DNA from: an uncultured Flammeovirgaceae bacterium
GTDB lineage: Bacteria; Bacteroidota; Bacteroidia; Cytophagales; Cyclobacteriaceae
Assembly (NCBI GenBank): GCA_937883755.1
Contig: CAKZYA010000022.1
Location: 110,388 to 174,387, forward strand
DNA length: 64,000 bases
Reading direction: 5' to 3'
This document shows, piece by piece, positions 1 to 8,463 of the stretch. Both the position numbers and the translations under genes were made by a program. The stretch's first letter is position 1; each line of letters opens with the position of its first letter. The notes under the pieces are model-generated. The model ran no database searches, was not told the DNA's origin, and saw only the letters and a program-made list of their open reading frames with translations.

Positions 1-20
1 TTATTACTAAGCAATAGCCT

Positions 21-1121
21 ATGATTAGATTATTTAAAAAGTATCCAAAGCAGACCGATGCTATTCTACTAGTGAGTGGGTTTATTCTGGGAATGAACCT
101 GATGGTAATCCTCAAGCTCGCGGGTATGCAACCTCAAGCTTACTATGCCGATAGGGCTGAATTTCTGCCCTGGCTACCTACTGTCATTAGCATACTGATT
201 GGAGGAGCACTAGTTCTGGTAGAATACACGTTCTTTGAGCGTCTATACCTACGTTTAACTCATTGGAAAGCACTAGTCATCCGATTGGTTACTACTGCGA
301 TGATTATTGTCTTTGGAGTGCTCTTGGTATCGGTGGGGAGAGAAGTTCTTTTTGAAAATCGAACATTAGGCCAATCTTTGACTGATGCCTTCGCATTTAT
401 CCAGACGGACATGGCAGTGTCTCTTTTGATTTATATGTTTTTATTATCTCTTCTGCTTAATTTTTTTCGCCAGCTTGGCAACCATTTTGGGCACGGGTTG
501 ATTTTTAACTTCATAACTGGGCGATATTCTCAAGTACAAGAAGAGCATCGAACATTTATGTTCATTGACTTAGACAACTCTACAACCTTAGCGGAACAAC
601 TAGGTCACGTAAAATACAGCCGGTTCCTAAAAAAATGCTTTCACGATTTATCGGAGGTTTTACCCCGTTACGAGGCTGATGTGTACCAATACGTAGGTGA
701 CGAAGTAGTACTCACTTGGTTAACACCCGCTATTCAGCCTCATATTGACCTATTTGCGTTGTACTTTGATTTTGAGAAGAGACTACAAAAAGAAGCTCCT
801 GTCTATCAAGAAAAATTTGGAGTTGTACCGACCTTCAAAGCGTCGCTACACAGTGGGCTAGTTTCTATCACTCAGGTAGGCCGGTATCGCAAAGAGTTGG
901 CCTATCACGGAGATGTACTCAACACTGCCTCTCGCGTTCTGGCATTAGCCAGTACACTCAGAAAAACGCTATTGTTAACATCGCCTTTGGCAGAGACTAT
1001 CCAGAGAGGTACTGGATATGAAGTACGATTTATTGATACACTTTTGCTCAGAGGAAAGCGACAAAAGGTTGATGTTTTTGAAGTAACTAAAAAAACACAT
1101 ACGTATTCAATGGGAAACTAG
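21..1121 (+). CDS. Membrane-anchored class III adenylate cyclase
   Basis: Converts ATP to cyclic AMP at the inner membrane. Four hydrophobic segments (about residues 14-36, 50-72, 84-106 and 128-150) precede a class III cyclase homology domain from about residue 176. The key residues are present: metal-binding Asp in FIDLDNST (D183) and YVGDEVV (D227), substrate Lys in FKASLHSG (K273), and Asp, Asn and Arg in HGDVLNTASR (D298, N301, R305). The Lys/Asp pair points to ATP rather than GTP. The gene stands alone and is followed by a TetR gene on the same strand. No receptor domain other than the membrane part is visible, so the signal is unknown. The function is inferred from motifs and the family call is firm. 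Confidence 0.88.
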   Translation: MIRLFKKYPKQTDAILLVSGFILGMNLMVILKLAGMQPQAYYADRAEFLPWLPTVISILIGGALVLVEYTFFERLYLRLTHWKALVIRLVTTAMIIVFGVLLVSVGREVLFENRTLGQSLTDAFAFIQTDMAVSLLIYMFLLSLLLNFFRQLGNHFGHGLIFNFITGRYSQVQEEHRTFMFIDLDNSTTLAEQLGHVKYSRFLKKCFHDLSEVLPRYEADVYQYVGDEVVLTWLTPAIQPHIDLFALYFDFEKRLQKEAPVYQEKFGVVPTFKASLHSGLVSITQVGRYRKELAYHGDVLNTASRVLALASTLRKTLLLTSPLAETIQRGTGYEVRFIDTLLLRGKRQKVDVFEVTKKTHTYSMGN

Positions 1122-1280
1122 TGACTTTAACCGATTTTTTTCTTCATATACGCTTGCTCATTGTCTAATCCAGCGTTACAAAATGATAGAGTTTACGATT
1201 AATACTGTCTTTAAGTGGCTATGCATTTGAACTTTTACAAGATTATCTCGTATTTTACAGGTGCACCAAAATCGAAGATA

Positions 1281-1910
1281 ATGACTCAAGAGGCGCAACA
1301 GGCAGAAAATACAGAGGAGAAAATTCGGCAGGTCGCTAAAAGGCTGTTTACTGAACGAGGCTATAACGGTACAAAGATTCGCGATGTAGCCGAAGAAGCT
1401 GGTGTTAATATCGCTCTGTTGAATTACTATTTCCGCAGCAAAGAGCTACTTTACGAGTCCATCGTAATCGAAAACTTTCGAGAGTATATAGGTATTTTAG
1501 CCAATGTACTCAACAAACCCAACCTTTCGCTGGAAGAGCGTATTCGGCAGTATTCTGCTCAAATGATTGATACGCTAAAGGTTAATCCTGACTTAGCGTT
1601 TTTCGTGATGAACGAAGGCAGGAATAATAGCGGTTTTTGTAAGCGATTTATGGCTGAACATGATCAGATAATGTTTCACTCAAAGATGGCGGAGCAGTTA
1701 CAAAGTGAAATAGAAGCGGGCACAATCAGGCCTATTGATATGTTTATGTTAGACACCCTACTTCATTCTCAAATCATCATGCCCTTTGTCAACCTACCGA
1801 TTTGGCGTCAAATGGATCACACCCGGGACATTGATTTTGACGTTTTTTTGGAGAAGCTCAAGCAAATAGCTCCTGACGTAATTATGGCGTATTTGCGGTC
1901 GAAACCTTAA
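1281..1910 (+). CDS. TetR/AcrR-family regulator of the efflux operon
   Basis: DNA-binding repressor of 209 residues. The N-terminal helix-turn-helix is clear (RDVAEEAGVNIALLNYYF) and is followed by a helical ligand domain. The reading frame is open from 1215, but the ATG at 1281 (MTQEAQQ) starts at the usual distance before the HTH, so I prefer it. It lies 140 bp upstream of a TolC/fusion/RND pump operon on the same strand. That gap carries two palindromes with a shared AAAC-N4-GTTT core, which are likely binding sites. By analogy with AcrR-type regulators it should repress the pump and be released by a pump substrate (inference). Confidence 0.88.
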   Translation: MTQEAQQAENTEEKIRQVAKRLFTERGYNGTKIRDVAEEAGVNIALLNYYFRSKELLYESIVIENFREYIGILANVLNKPNLSLEERIRQYSAQMIDTLKVNPDLAFFVMNEGRNNSGFCKRFMAEHDQIMFHSKMAEQLQSEIEAGTIRPIDMFMLDTLLHSQIIMPFVNLPIWRQMDHTRDIDFDVFLEKLKQIAPDVIMAYLRSKP

Positions 1911-1934
1911 CTCAACTATTTTTTTACATATTGA

Positions 1935-1950
1935 TTAAACAACTGTTTAA
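1935..1950. promoter_or_regulatory. Putative TetR operator, upstream copy
   Basis: Inverted repeat TTAAAC-AACT-GTTTAA just after the tetR stop codon. It has the same half-sites and spacer length as the stronger site at 2019-2036, which supports both as sites for the adjacent TetR protein. Confidence 0.5.
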
Positions 1951-2018
1951 AAAAATATTTTAAAAACTTCTAATTTTCTCAACCTTCCTGTTGGAAAGCC
2001 GTAATACTCACAAAATAG

Positions 2019-2036
2019 TTTAAACGAACGTTTAAA
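2019..2036. promoter_or_regulatory. Putative TetR operator in front of the efflux operon
   Basis: Perfect 18-bp inverted repeat TTTAAACG-AA-CGTTTAAA ending 14 bp before the ATG of the TolC-like gene. It overlaps a possible -7 element (TAGTTTAA at 2016), so a bound repressor would block transcription. The adjacent tetR gene is the obvious partner. Confidence 0.65.
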
Positions 2037-2050
2037 GTGAGTAGTTTAAA

Positions 2051-3385
2051 ATGAAATATAACTTTGCGGTAATCTTTTGGACACTAATTACGAGTATAGC
2101 TTGGGCTCAAGAACCCTATACCTTAGACCAAGCGATAGAACGAGCCCTCAACGAAAATTTGAACATTCGGGTAAGCCAACAGGGAAAAAACCTTTTCGAT
2201 GAGCAAGTTCGGGAGGTGAGAAATAATTTCTTACCCACCATCAACTTCAGCGGTTCTCATCAATACTTCTTCGATATCCCAACGCAGGTAGCACCCGCTG
2301 ACGCCTTTGCTACCCCGGGTACCGAACCTGACCCTAATGCTCCTGCGTACTTGCCGCTGGCCTTCGGACTGCCCCACCAAACAAATTTGACTTTACAACT
2401 TCAGCAAGTACTGTACAATCCGCAATTGCCCATTGGTATCAAAGCGGCTCAAACCGGCCGGGATATGGCCGATTTGCAACTTCGTCAAACCAAGGAACAA
2501 ACCATACAGTACGTTTCTTCGGCTTACTACAATGCCCAGTCGCTAGCCCAGCAAATCAAATCGCTTAAGCAAAACCAAATATCCTTAGATCAGCTAATTA
2601 AAATCACCGAGCTACTGCGCCAGAATGACCTTGCCAAAGGTACCGACGTGGAGCGTCTTCGACTAAATCAAGCAAGCTTGGCCAACCGCGTAGCTAACCT
2701 GGAAGTCGCTTACAAACAACTACTCAATACGCTCAAGCTGCTAACCCACACCCCGATAACAGAGCCCTTTGCTATTGATACAACGATTAACCGCAACGAG
2801 GTAGTTATGTTGTCGGTCCCCGACAGCATGGCTCGCACTGATATTGCTTTGGCGCATAAACAGTTGGAAGTACAGAAACTGGAGGAACGCCAGATCGTAT
2901 CGGGTTATCTACCGTCTTTTTACGCTACAGGGGTGTATGGTCAAACCGGTTTTGGCGAACTAGATCAGGATTACTACGAGATGTTTCCGATCAGTTACGT
3001 GGGCGTACAAATGAACCTGCCCATTTTTGACGGACTGCAAAAGCGATCGAAACGGGTGCAGAACCGTATTCAACAAAGCCAGACTGAAACGCAAATTGAG
3101 TTCCTAGAGCAACAGGTAGAAACAGAGATTGCGAATGCTTACGCTAGTCTGAGTACCCAACAGCAGGCCGTGCAGGTACAACAACAAGCTCTTTCTCTCG
3201 CCGAAAAAGTGTTTCAAAATATCCAACTCCAGTACCAGGAAGGAGTGGCGGGAGTGAGTGATGTGATCAACTCAGAGAATGAGCTGCGCCAAGCGCAAAC
3301 CGACTACTTCACCGCCTGGGTACAGTTGCGATTAGCCGAACTTGAGATGCGTCAAGCTACGGGTAATCTATTAGCCTACCAGTAA
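2051..3385 (+). CDS. TolC-family outer-membrane efflux channel
   Basis: Outer-membrane exit duct of a tripartite pump. A signal peptide (residues 1-20, ending TSIAWA-QEP) leads into two OEP repeats of long, Gln- and Glu-rich amphipathic helices. The first begins with the typical YTLDQAIERALNENLNI segment, and the second ends near YQEGVAGVSDVINSENELRQAQ, a characteristic helix of the family. Its 444 residues are normal. It is the first gene of a three-gene operon, with 37 bp to the fusion protein, so the three proteins should assemble into one envelope-spanning pump. Expression is probably controlled by the palindrome immediately upstream. Confidence 0.9.
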   Translation: MKYNFAVIFWTLITSIAWAQEPYTLDQAIERALNENLNIRVSQQGKNLFDEQVREVRNNFLPTINFSGSHQYFFDIPTQVAPADAFATPGTEPDPNAPAYLPLAFGLPHQTNLTLQLQQVLYNPQLPIGIKAAQTGRDMADLQLRQTKEQTIQYVSSAYYNAQSLAQQIKSLKQNQISLDQLIKITELLRQNDLAKGTDVERLRLNQASLANRVANLEVAYKQLLNTLKLLTHTPITEPFAIDTTINRNEVVMLSVPDSMARTDIALAHKQLEVQKLEERQIVSGYLPSFYATGVYGQTGFGELDQDYYEMFPISYVGVQMNLPIFDGLQKRSKRVQNRIQQSQTETQIEFLEQQVETEIANAYASLSTQQQAVQVQQQALSLAEKVFQNIQLQYQEGVAGVSDVINSENELRQAQTDYFTAWVQLRLAELEMRQATGNLLAYQ

Positions 3386-3422
3386 AACAGCTACTAAAAA
3401 CAAGTATATCCTCTATTCTAAT

Positions 3423-4499
3423 ATGAAAACGAACACCAACAAAAAAATCATCCGCGGAACTTTAGTCTTTGTGCTAGCCATAGCCTTAGGAGCCTGGACC
3501 TATACCACTTTGATGGCCAACAAAGAAGCAGTAGAAGCGCGGGTTTACGAACGAGACTTCACCCGAAACACGCCAGTGCAAACCACTCGAGTAGCGCGCA
3601 AAAGCCTGGCCCAATCGCGCCGACTGCTCGGTACGTTTGAGCCAAGCCGGGAGTTGGATATAACCGCTCAAGCCCAGGGCGAAGTGATACGCGAAGCGGT
3701 CCGGGAGGGCGAGCGGGTACGTGCTGGAAGTCTCATCGCCAAGGTTGATGACGAACAATTGCAATACCAGCTTATTGCGGCCGAAGCCGATTACCAAGAT
3801 GCAGTGCGCGAAGCCAAGCGTTACGAAGCCCTCACTGCGGGCGAGGCTGTACCGAAGGTGCAACTTGATAAAGCACAGCTTCGGTTAGCCAGCACCGAGA
3901 GTCAACTGAAGTCGCTCAAGAAGCGAATCCGACAAACGCGGGTAACCGCCCCTTTTAGTGGGGTGATTACCGCCAAAATGTTCGAGAAAGGAACGGTAGT
4001 CGCTCCGGGGATGCCGCTTGCGCACCTCACCGATATTGCCACGCTCAAACTGATCGTGCAAGTGCCAGAGGCTGACCTGCTTAGCTTCCGAGAAGGCGAG
4101 GAAGTAACGGTGAAAACCGACGTGCATCCAACGGTTAGTTATCCGGGCACCGTCATGATGGTGGGAGCAAAAGGGGATGAAGCTCACAACTTTCCAGTGC
4201 ATGTTCGGGTCTCTAATTCTGAGGAGCACCCACTCAGGGCGGGCATGTACGGCCACTTGCAGTTTGACCGATCCGGTCAAAACGAGGCTCTGGTCATTCC
4301 GCGGGAGGCATTGATTGGCTCATCGCGTAATGCTAGTGTGTATCTAGTACGCGATAGCGTAGCGTACCAGCAACCAGTCCGTTTGGGGCAAACGGCCGGA
4401 GGCGACTTGGAAGTGCTGGAAGGCCTACAAGAAGGCGATCAGGTGGTGGTGAACGGACAGATCAATCTGACCGATAGCACCCAAGTGAGTATTCGCTAA
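3423..4499 (+). CDS. RND efflux periplasmic adaptor (membrane fusion protein)
   Basis: Links the inner-membrane pump to the outer-membrane channel. It has an N-terminal membrane anchor (about residues 8-28), a biotinyl-lipoyl-like half-motif near residue 80 (TAQAQGEVIREAVREGERVR), a short coiled-coil hairpin (about 110-160), and the second lipoyl half (TAPFSGVITAKMFEKGTVV) before a beta-barrel domain. At 358 residues it is a typical HlyD/AcrA-type adaptor. It lies between the TolC-like and RND genes and 19 bp before the pump gene. The large antisense reading frames inside it are shadows of this gene. Confidence 0.92.
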   Translation: MKTNTNKKIIRGTLVFVLAIALGAWTYTTLMANKEAVEARVYERDFTRNTPVQTTRVARKSLAQSRRLLGTFEPSRELDITAQAQGEVIREAVREGERVRAGSLIAKVDDEQLQYQLIAAEADYQDAVREAKRYEALTAGEAVPKVQLDKAQLRLASTESQLKSLKKRIRQTRVTAPFSGVITAKMFEKGTVVAPGMPLAHLTDIATLKLIVQVPEADLLSFREGEEVTVKTDVHPTVSYPGTVMMVGAKGDEAHNFPVHVRVSNSEEHPLRAGMYGHLQFDRSGQNEALVIPREALIGSSRNASVYLVRDSVAYQQPVRLGQTAGGDLEVLEGLQEGDQVVVNGQINLTDSTQVSIR

Positions 4500-4518
4500 T
4501 CCAAACCAACTAAGCAAT

Positions 4519-7500
4519 ATGAGTATCTCAGAATTATCTATAAAACGTCCGTCGCTGATTATTGTATTGTTTTCAGTGACGGTGCTGGCCGGGTTATTCG
4601 CCCTGCCACGCATTGGTTATCAACTACTACCTGATATTGCCGCTCCAGTTCTAACGGTCACCACCATCTATCCCGGAGCATCGCCTAGTGAAGTGGAAAA
4701 CAGTGTGACTCGGGAAATTGAAGATGCGGTGGCCGACCTAGAGAGCATCGATAACATTGTGTCCAAATCGTTAGAAGGTGCCTCGCTGGTGATTATCACT
4801 TTTAATTCGGGGACAGACATTGATACCCGCTTGGAAGAAGCGCAGCGCAACCTTAACAATGCGACCAGTAACCTGCCCGACGATGCGCTAGACCCCTCTA
4901 TTTCCAAAGTATCGCCCAGTGACCTGCCCATTATGCAGATTAGTGCTACCGCTGACTTGAGTGCTAAGGTTTTTTACAGTGAGATGGACGACCAAATTAT
5001 TCCCCAACTCCAACAGGTAAAAGGAGTTGCTGCCGTTACTATGCTGGGCGGTGAGGAGCGAGAAATTCGGGTAGCTGTTAATCCCGATAAGCTCGAGTAC
5101 TACGGCTTATCGCTGTTGCAAGTCACCCAGACAATTGGGCAGGCGAACATGGAATTTCCTACGGGCAGCGTAAAGAGCGAAGGAAACGATATCACGGTAC
5201 GTTTGGCTGGTAAGTTTTCGGATCTAGAGCAAATTCGGGAGTTAATTGTAAAGTCAACAGAGACGGGTAGTGCTGTGCGCGTTCGAGACATTGCTCAGGT
5301 GATCGATGGTGTTAAAGAAACGGCTAGTGTTGCCCGACTCAACGGGGAAGACGCCATCACTCTACGTATCCAGAAGCAGAGTGATGCCAATACCGTTGAT
5401 GTGAGTGAAGTGGTGCGGGAGCGGCTCGCCGAACTTGAGGAACGATACGCTGATAGTGGTTTGGTCTTTGATGTGGCGCAAGATGAATCGGAGTTTACTC
5501 TGCAAGCGGTGGAAGCCGTACTGCACGATCTGGTTATCGCCGTCATTTTTGTGGCGATAGTGATGCTGTTCTTTTTGCACAGCTTCCGCAACGCCCTGAT
5601 TATCATGGTCGCCATTCCGGTATCCCTGATCTCTACGGTGGCCTTTATGTATATGCTGGGATATACCTTTAACCTGATGACACTACTGGCGATGTCGCTA
5701 GCCATCGGTATTCTGGTAGACGATTCCATTGTGGTGCTGGAAAATATCTACCGTCATATGGAGATGGGCAAAAAAACCTGGCAAGCGGTGCTAGATGGTA
5801 CCAAGGAAATTGGCCTCACCGCCTTGGCCATCACGCTGGTAATCGTCATTGTATTCATTCCGGTTACCTTAGCAGAATCGCTGATTGCTGATGTATTCCG
5901 GCAGTTTTCATGGACAGTAGTGATCGCCACTAGTTTTAGCCTGTTAGTTGCCTTTACCATCATTCCTTGGCTCATGTCGCGATTCTCTAAGGTAACCCAC
6001 CTAAATGCCAAGAATCCGTTTGAATGGGTGCTCGTACAATTTGAGCGCGGCCTAACGAACCTCACCAACTTCTACGAACGGTCACTTCGTTGGACGCTTT
6101 CCCGTAAGTGGGTAGTAATGACGGTCGTCGTAGTGCTCTTTGGCTTTACGGGTTGGGTGATGAGCTTGGGTATCATCGGGCAGGAGCAGTTTTCTTCTGG
6201 TGACAAAGGAGAGTTTTCGCTTACCCTGGAGTATGCCAAAAGCACCTCAATCCGCAGTAACAACCTGGATACCAAAAAGGTAGAACAGTGGCTGCTCGAG
6301 CAACCTGAGGTAACTACTGTACTAGCGAATGTAGGAGGGCCAAGCGTAGGGATCGGTAGTACCGGACTAGGTAACCCCTATGTGTCCGAACTCAATGTGA
6401 AGCTGGTGGATAAAGAAGAGCGAGCACGAAGTACAGAAGAACTTATGATTGAAGTGATGGAAACCGTACGCGAAGAATACAGCGGAGTAGAAGTGGGCGG
6501 CTCGGTCATCGGACTAGTACAATCCGGTGCGGCTCCCATTGAAATTACGCTAAGCGGAGCCGACTATGACCAACTGGTAGCTAGCGGTGATCAGTTAAAA
6601 ACGCTTATTGAGCGCACCCCCGGAGCCAACGACGTAGAGGTATCAGTAGATGCGGGAAAACCAGAGGTATCCGTCACCATTGATCGCGATAAGATGGCTG
6701 AATTTGGGTTGAATATCGCTACGGTAGGGGCTACGCTCCAGAATGCCTTCACGGGTAACGATGATAGTGAGTACCGTGATGGAGCCTACGAATACGATAT
6801 CCGCGTGCAACTCGACGCATTCGATCGCCGCAACCCTTCCGATGTCCAGAACATCACCTTTGTTAATAAAGAAGGTGCTCCGATTAAGCTTTCGCAGTTT
6901 GCGAGTGTTTCTCAAACCAACGGTCCCTCAGTGCTGGAGCGTAAAGATCGTCGCCCTTCGGTAACCGTCACCTCCTTCGCACTGGGCGTGCCAAATGGAA
7001 CGTTGGCCCAAGCGATTGATGAGCAAATGGCTCAGGCTGCCTTTATGCGATCCATAGAGTACGAGTGGGGCGGCGAGATCAAAGATCAAAACGAGAGCTT
7101 TGGAGCACTGGGCGGAGCCTTCGGGATTTCGCTTATCCTGATCTACTTGGTTTTGGTGGCGCTGTATGATGACTTTATTGATCCGTTGGTGGTGCTGTTA
7201 TCTATTCCGGTGGCACTGATTGGGTCGCTGCTAGCACTAGCTCTGTCTATGTCTACGCTGAGTGTGTTTGCTATTCTGGGAGTAATCATGCTGCTCGGGC
7301 TGGTAGCTAAGAATGCCATTCTGATTGTTGACTTTGCCGGTGAACTCAAGCGAAGCGGACTACCCACCCGGCAGGCAGTGGTACAGGCTGGCCAAGAACG
7401 CTTGCGTCCGATTCTAATGACTACCCTGGCCATGGTCATTGGTATGCTGCCGATTGCAGTAGCCGATGGAGCCGGATCCGAGTGGAAGAGTGCTATGGCA

Positions 7501-7656
7501 TGGGTAATTATTGGCGGCTTGTTATCATCGCTGTTGCTAACTATTTACGTCGTTCCTATTGTATACGATTTCGTGGATTGGGTTAAAGCTAAGACATATT
7601 CTGCGAAGAAAGAGGAGGAAACCAAGGAGCAAAAATTGAAACCAGTCCAGGCATAA
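4519..7656 (+). CDS. RND-family efflux pump, inner-membrane subunit (HAE1 type)
   Basis: Proton-driven exporter of 1045 residues, full length for AcrB/MdtB-like pumps. It has the N-terminal segment FALPRIGYQLLPDIAAPVLTV, two large periplasmic loops and two sets of membrane helices. The TM4 segment GILVDDSIVVLENI carries the paired Asp residues of the proton relay. The C-terminal half repeats the pattern (ILGVIMLLGLVAKNAILIVDF). The substrate cannot be read from the sequence; the first-gene TetR suggests a toxic or amphiphilic compound. It ends the operon and is followed by a GC-containing hairpin at 7670-7693. Confidence 0.94.
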   Translation: MSISELSIKRPSLIIVLFSVTVLAGLFALPRIGYQLLPDIAAPVLTVTTIYPGASPSEVENSVTREIEDAVADLESIDNIVSKSLEGASLVIITFNSGTDIDTRLEEAQRNLNNATSNLPDDALDPSISKVSPSDLPIMQISATADLSAKVFYSEMDDQIIPQLQQVKGVAAVTMLGGEEREIRVAVNPDKLEYYGLSLLQVTQTIGQANMEFPTGSVKSEGNDITVRLAGKFSDLEQIRELIVKSTETGSAVRVRDIAQVIDGVKETASVARLNGEDAITLRIQKQSDANTVDVSEVVRERLAELEERYADSGLVFDVAQDESEFTLQAVEAVLHDLVIAVIFVAIVMLFFLHSFRNALIIMVAIPVSLISTVAFMYMLGYTFNLMTLLAMSLAIGILVDDSIVVLENIYRHMEMGKKTWQAVLDGTKEIGLTALAITLVIVIVFIPVTLAESLIADVFRQFSWTVVIATSFSLLVAFTIIPWLMSRFSKVTHLNAKNPFEWVLVQFERGLTNLTNFYERSLRWTLSRKWVVMTVVVVLFGFTGWVMSLGIIGQEQFSSGDKGEFSLTLEYAKSTSIRSNNLDTKKVEQWLLEQPEVTTVLANVGGPSVGIGSTGLGNPYVSELNVKLVDKEERARSTEELMIEVMETVREEYSGVEVGGSVIGLVQSGAAPIEITLSGADYDQLVASGDQLKTLIERTPGANDVEVSVDAGKPEVSVTIDRDKMAEFGLNIATVGATLQNAFTGNDDSEYRDGAYEYDIRVQLDAFDRRNPSDVQNITFVNKEGAPIKLSQFASVSQTNGPSVLERKDRRPSVTVTSFALGVPNGTLAQAIDEQMAQAAFMRSIEYEWGGEIKDQNESFGALGGAFGISLILIYLVLVALYDDFIDPLVVLLSIPVALIGSLLALALSMSTLSVFAILGVIMLLGLVAKNAILIVDFAGELKRSGLPTRQAVVQAGQERLRPILMTTLAMVIGMLPIAVADGAGSEWKSAMAWVIIGGLLSSLLLTIYVVPIVYDFVDWVKAKTYSAKKEEETKEQKLKPVQA

Positions 7657-7669
7657 AACTATCATTAGT

Positions 7670-7693
7670 GCTACCAAATAATAAGGTGGTAGC
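7670..7693 (+). terminator. Hairpin after the efflux operon
   Basis: Perfect 7-bp stem GCTACCA / TGGTAGC around a 10-base loop, 13 bp after the pump stop codon. The following sequence (CATATTTC) is only mildly T-rich, so it is either a weak terminator or an mRNA-stabilising hairpin. Confidence 0.45.
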
Positions 7694-7722
7694 CATATTT
7701 CATTCACTTAAAATTAATTAGT

Positions 7723-7869
7723 ATGAAACCTTCTTATGCATCAAAGCCTACCACAACTGATCAGTACTTAACTGGTTGGCAAAAGGCACAAAAAAACTTC
7801 AACCGATTTTTAAACGAAGTTCATCGTGGAAAGAATCGAGAAAAAGCTTCCGCTTTAGTACCGAAATAG
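7723..7869 (+). CDS. Small unknown protein (48 aa)
   Basis: An ATG-started frame of 48 codons plus stop, shorter than usual ORF cut-offs. It encodes a basic, soluble peptide beginning MKPSYASKPTTTDQYL, with a QKAQKNFNRFLNEVHRGKN segment that could form an amphipathic helix. I do not recognise it. It sits between the pump hairpin and the next small ORF in an 800-bp stretch without known genes. The start lies after an AT-rich leader and no strong ribosome-binding site is seen. It may be a real small gene or chance. Confidence 0.35.
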   Translation: MKPSYASKPTTTDQYLTGWQKAQKNFNRFLNEVHRGKNREKASALVPK

Positions 7870-8088
7870 CTGAAGAATAGATACAGCTTTCTGTGGACGA
7901 ATGGTGTAAAAGACTCGAAGTATGAATCCTATAACTCCAATGTGGAGAAAGCTATTCTCTGTACATAATAGAACGGCCTTTTTGGAATAATCATCATAGA
8001 ATAGCCTCTCTGTAAAGACAACTACTACGTCTACGTAGATTTCTCAGATTCTATTTTCGGGATTTGACACTTCTAGATATTATTTTTT

Positions 8089-8286
8089 ATGAACCATCTA
8101 AATTTTTATTTCATGCAACCTGCTGCTAAAGACATTCAACTCGATTTAGTGATACGAGTACAGCCCGACCAAATATGGTTGTTTCCTCAGCAACGCTCTA
8201 CTCAAGAGCCTATTGACCAATCACTCGTGAATAAGAAAAAGAGGAAACAAGAAATGGTCAGCAAAAATACTAAAACCTGTAAATGA
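8089..8286 (+). CDS. Small unknown protein (65 aa)
   Basis: A 65-codon ATG-started frame with no recognised domain. The product is soluble and ends in a Lys-rich tail (NKKKRKQEMVSKN). An upstream segment reads TTTGACA (8063) and TATTATTT (8078), loosely like a Bacteroidota promoter. It is followed about 50 bp later by a good hairpin with a T-run (8339-8371), which would fit a short monocistronic transcript. Whether it is translated is uncertain. Confidence 0.3.
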   Translation: MNHLNFYFMQPAAKDIQLDLVIRVQPDQIWLFPQQRSTQEPIDQSLVNKKKRKQEMVSKNTKTCK

Positions 8287-8338
8287 TAGAACCACTGGTA
8301 TTGCTATCTGCTTCTTAGAAGCAATCCGTATTTTCTAA

Positions 8339-8371
8339 GGCTGAACAGTAGTAAATCTCAGCCATTTTTTT
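8339..8371 (+). terminator. Rho-independent terminator
   Basis: Stem GGCTGA / TCAGCC with a 13-base loop, then A and seven T. Ends any transcript through the small ORF at 8089-8286. Confidence 0.65.
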
Positions 8372-8380
8372 GAAAATGGA

Positions 8381-8403
8381 CGGGGCAGACGGCTCCGTTT
8401 TTC
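8381..8403 (+). terminator. Second terminator-like hairpin
   Basis: Stem CGGGGC / GCTCCG (one G-T wobble) with a 5-base loop followed by a T-run. It lies directly after the previous terminator, so together they insulate the glycosyltransferase genes. Confidence 0.5.
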
Positions 8404-8463
8404 TACTATTTCACCCTCTATATCGTAACCCTCAACCAATAAAGAACCTTAACCTTATTGAGT

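Noticed and set aside
3486..4280. Two long minus-strand frames inside the fusion-protein gene
   Set aside because: No family-like sequence, and the plus-strand gene is certain.
5295..5729. Minus-strand 144-codon frame inside the RND pump gene
   Set aside because: Low-complexity Ser/Thr/Arg composition and full overlap with a clear pump gene; it is a shadow.
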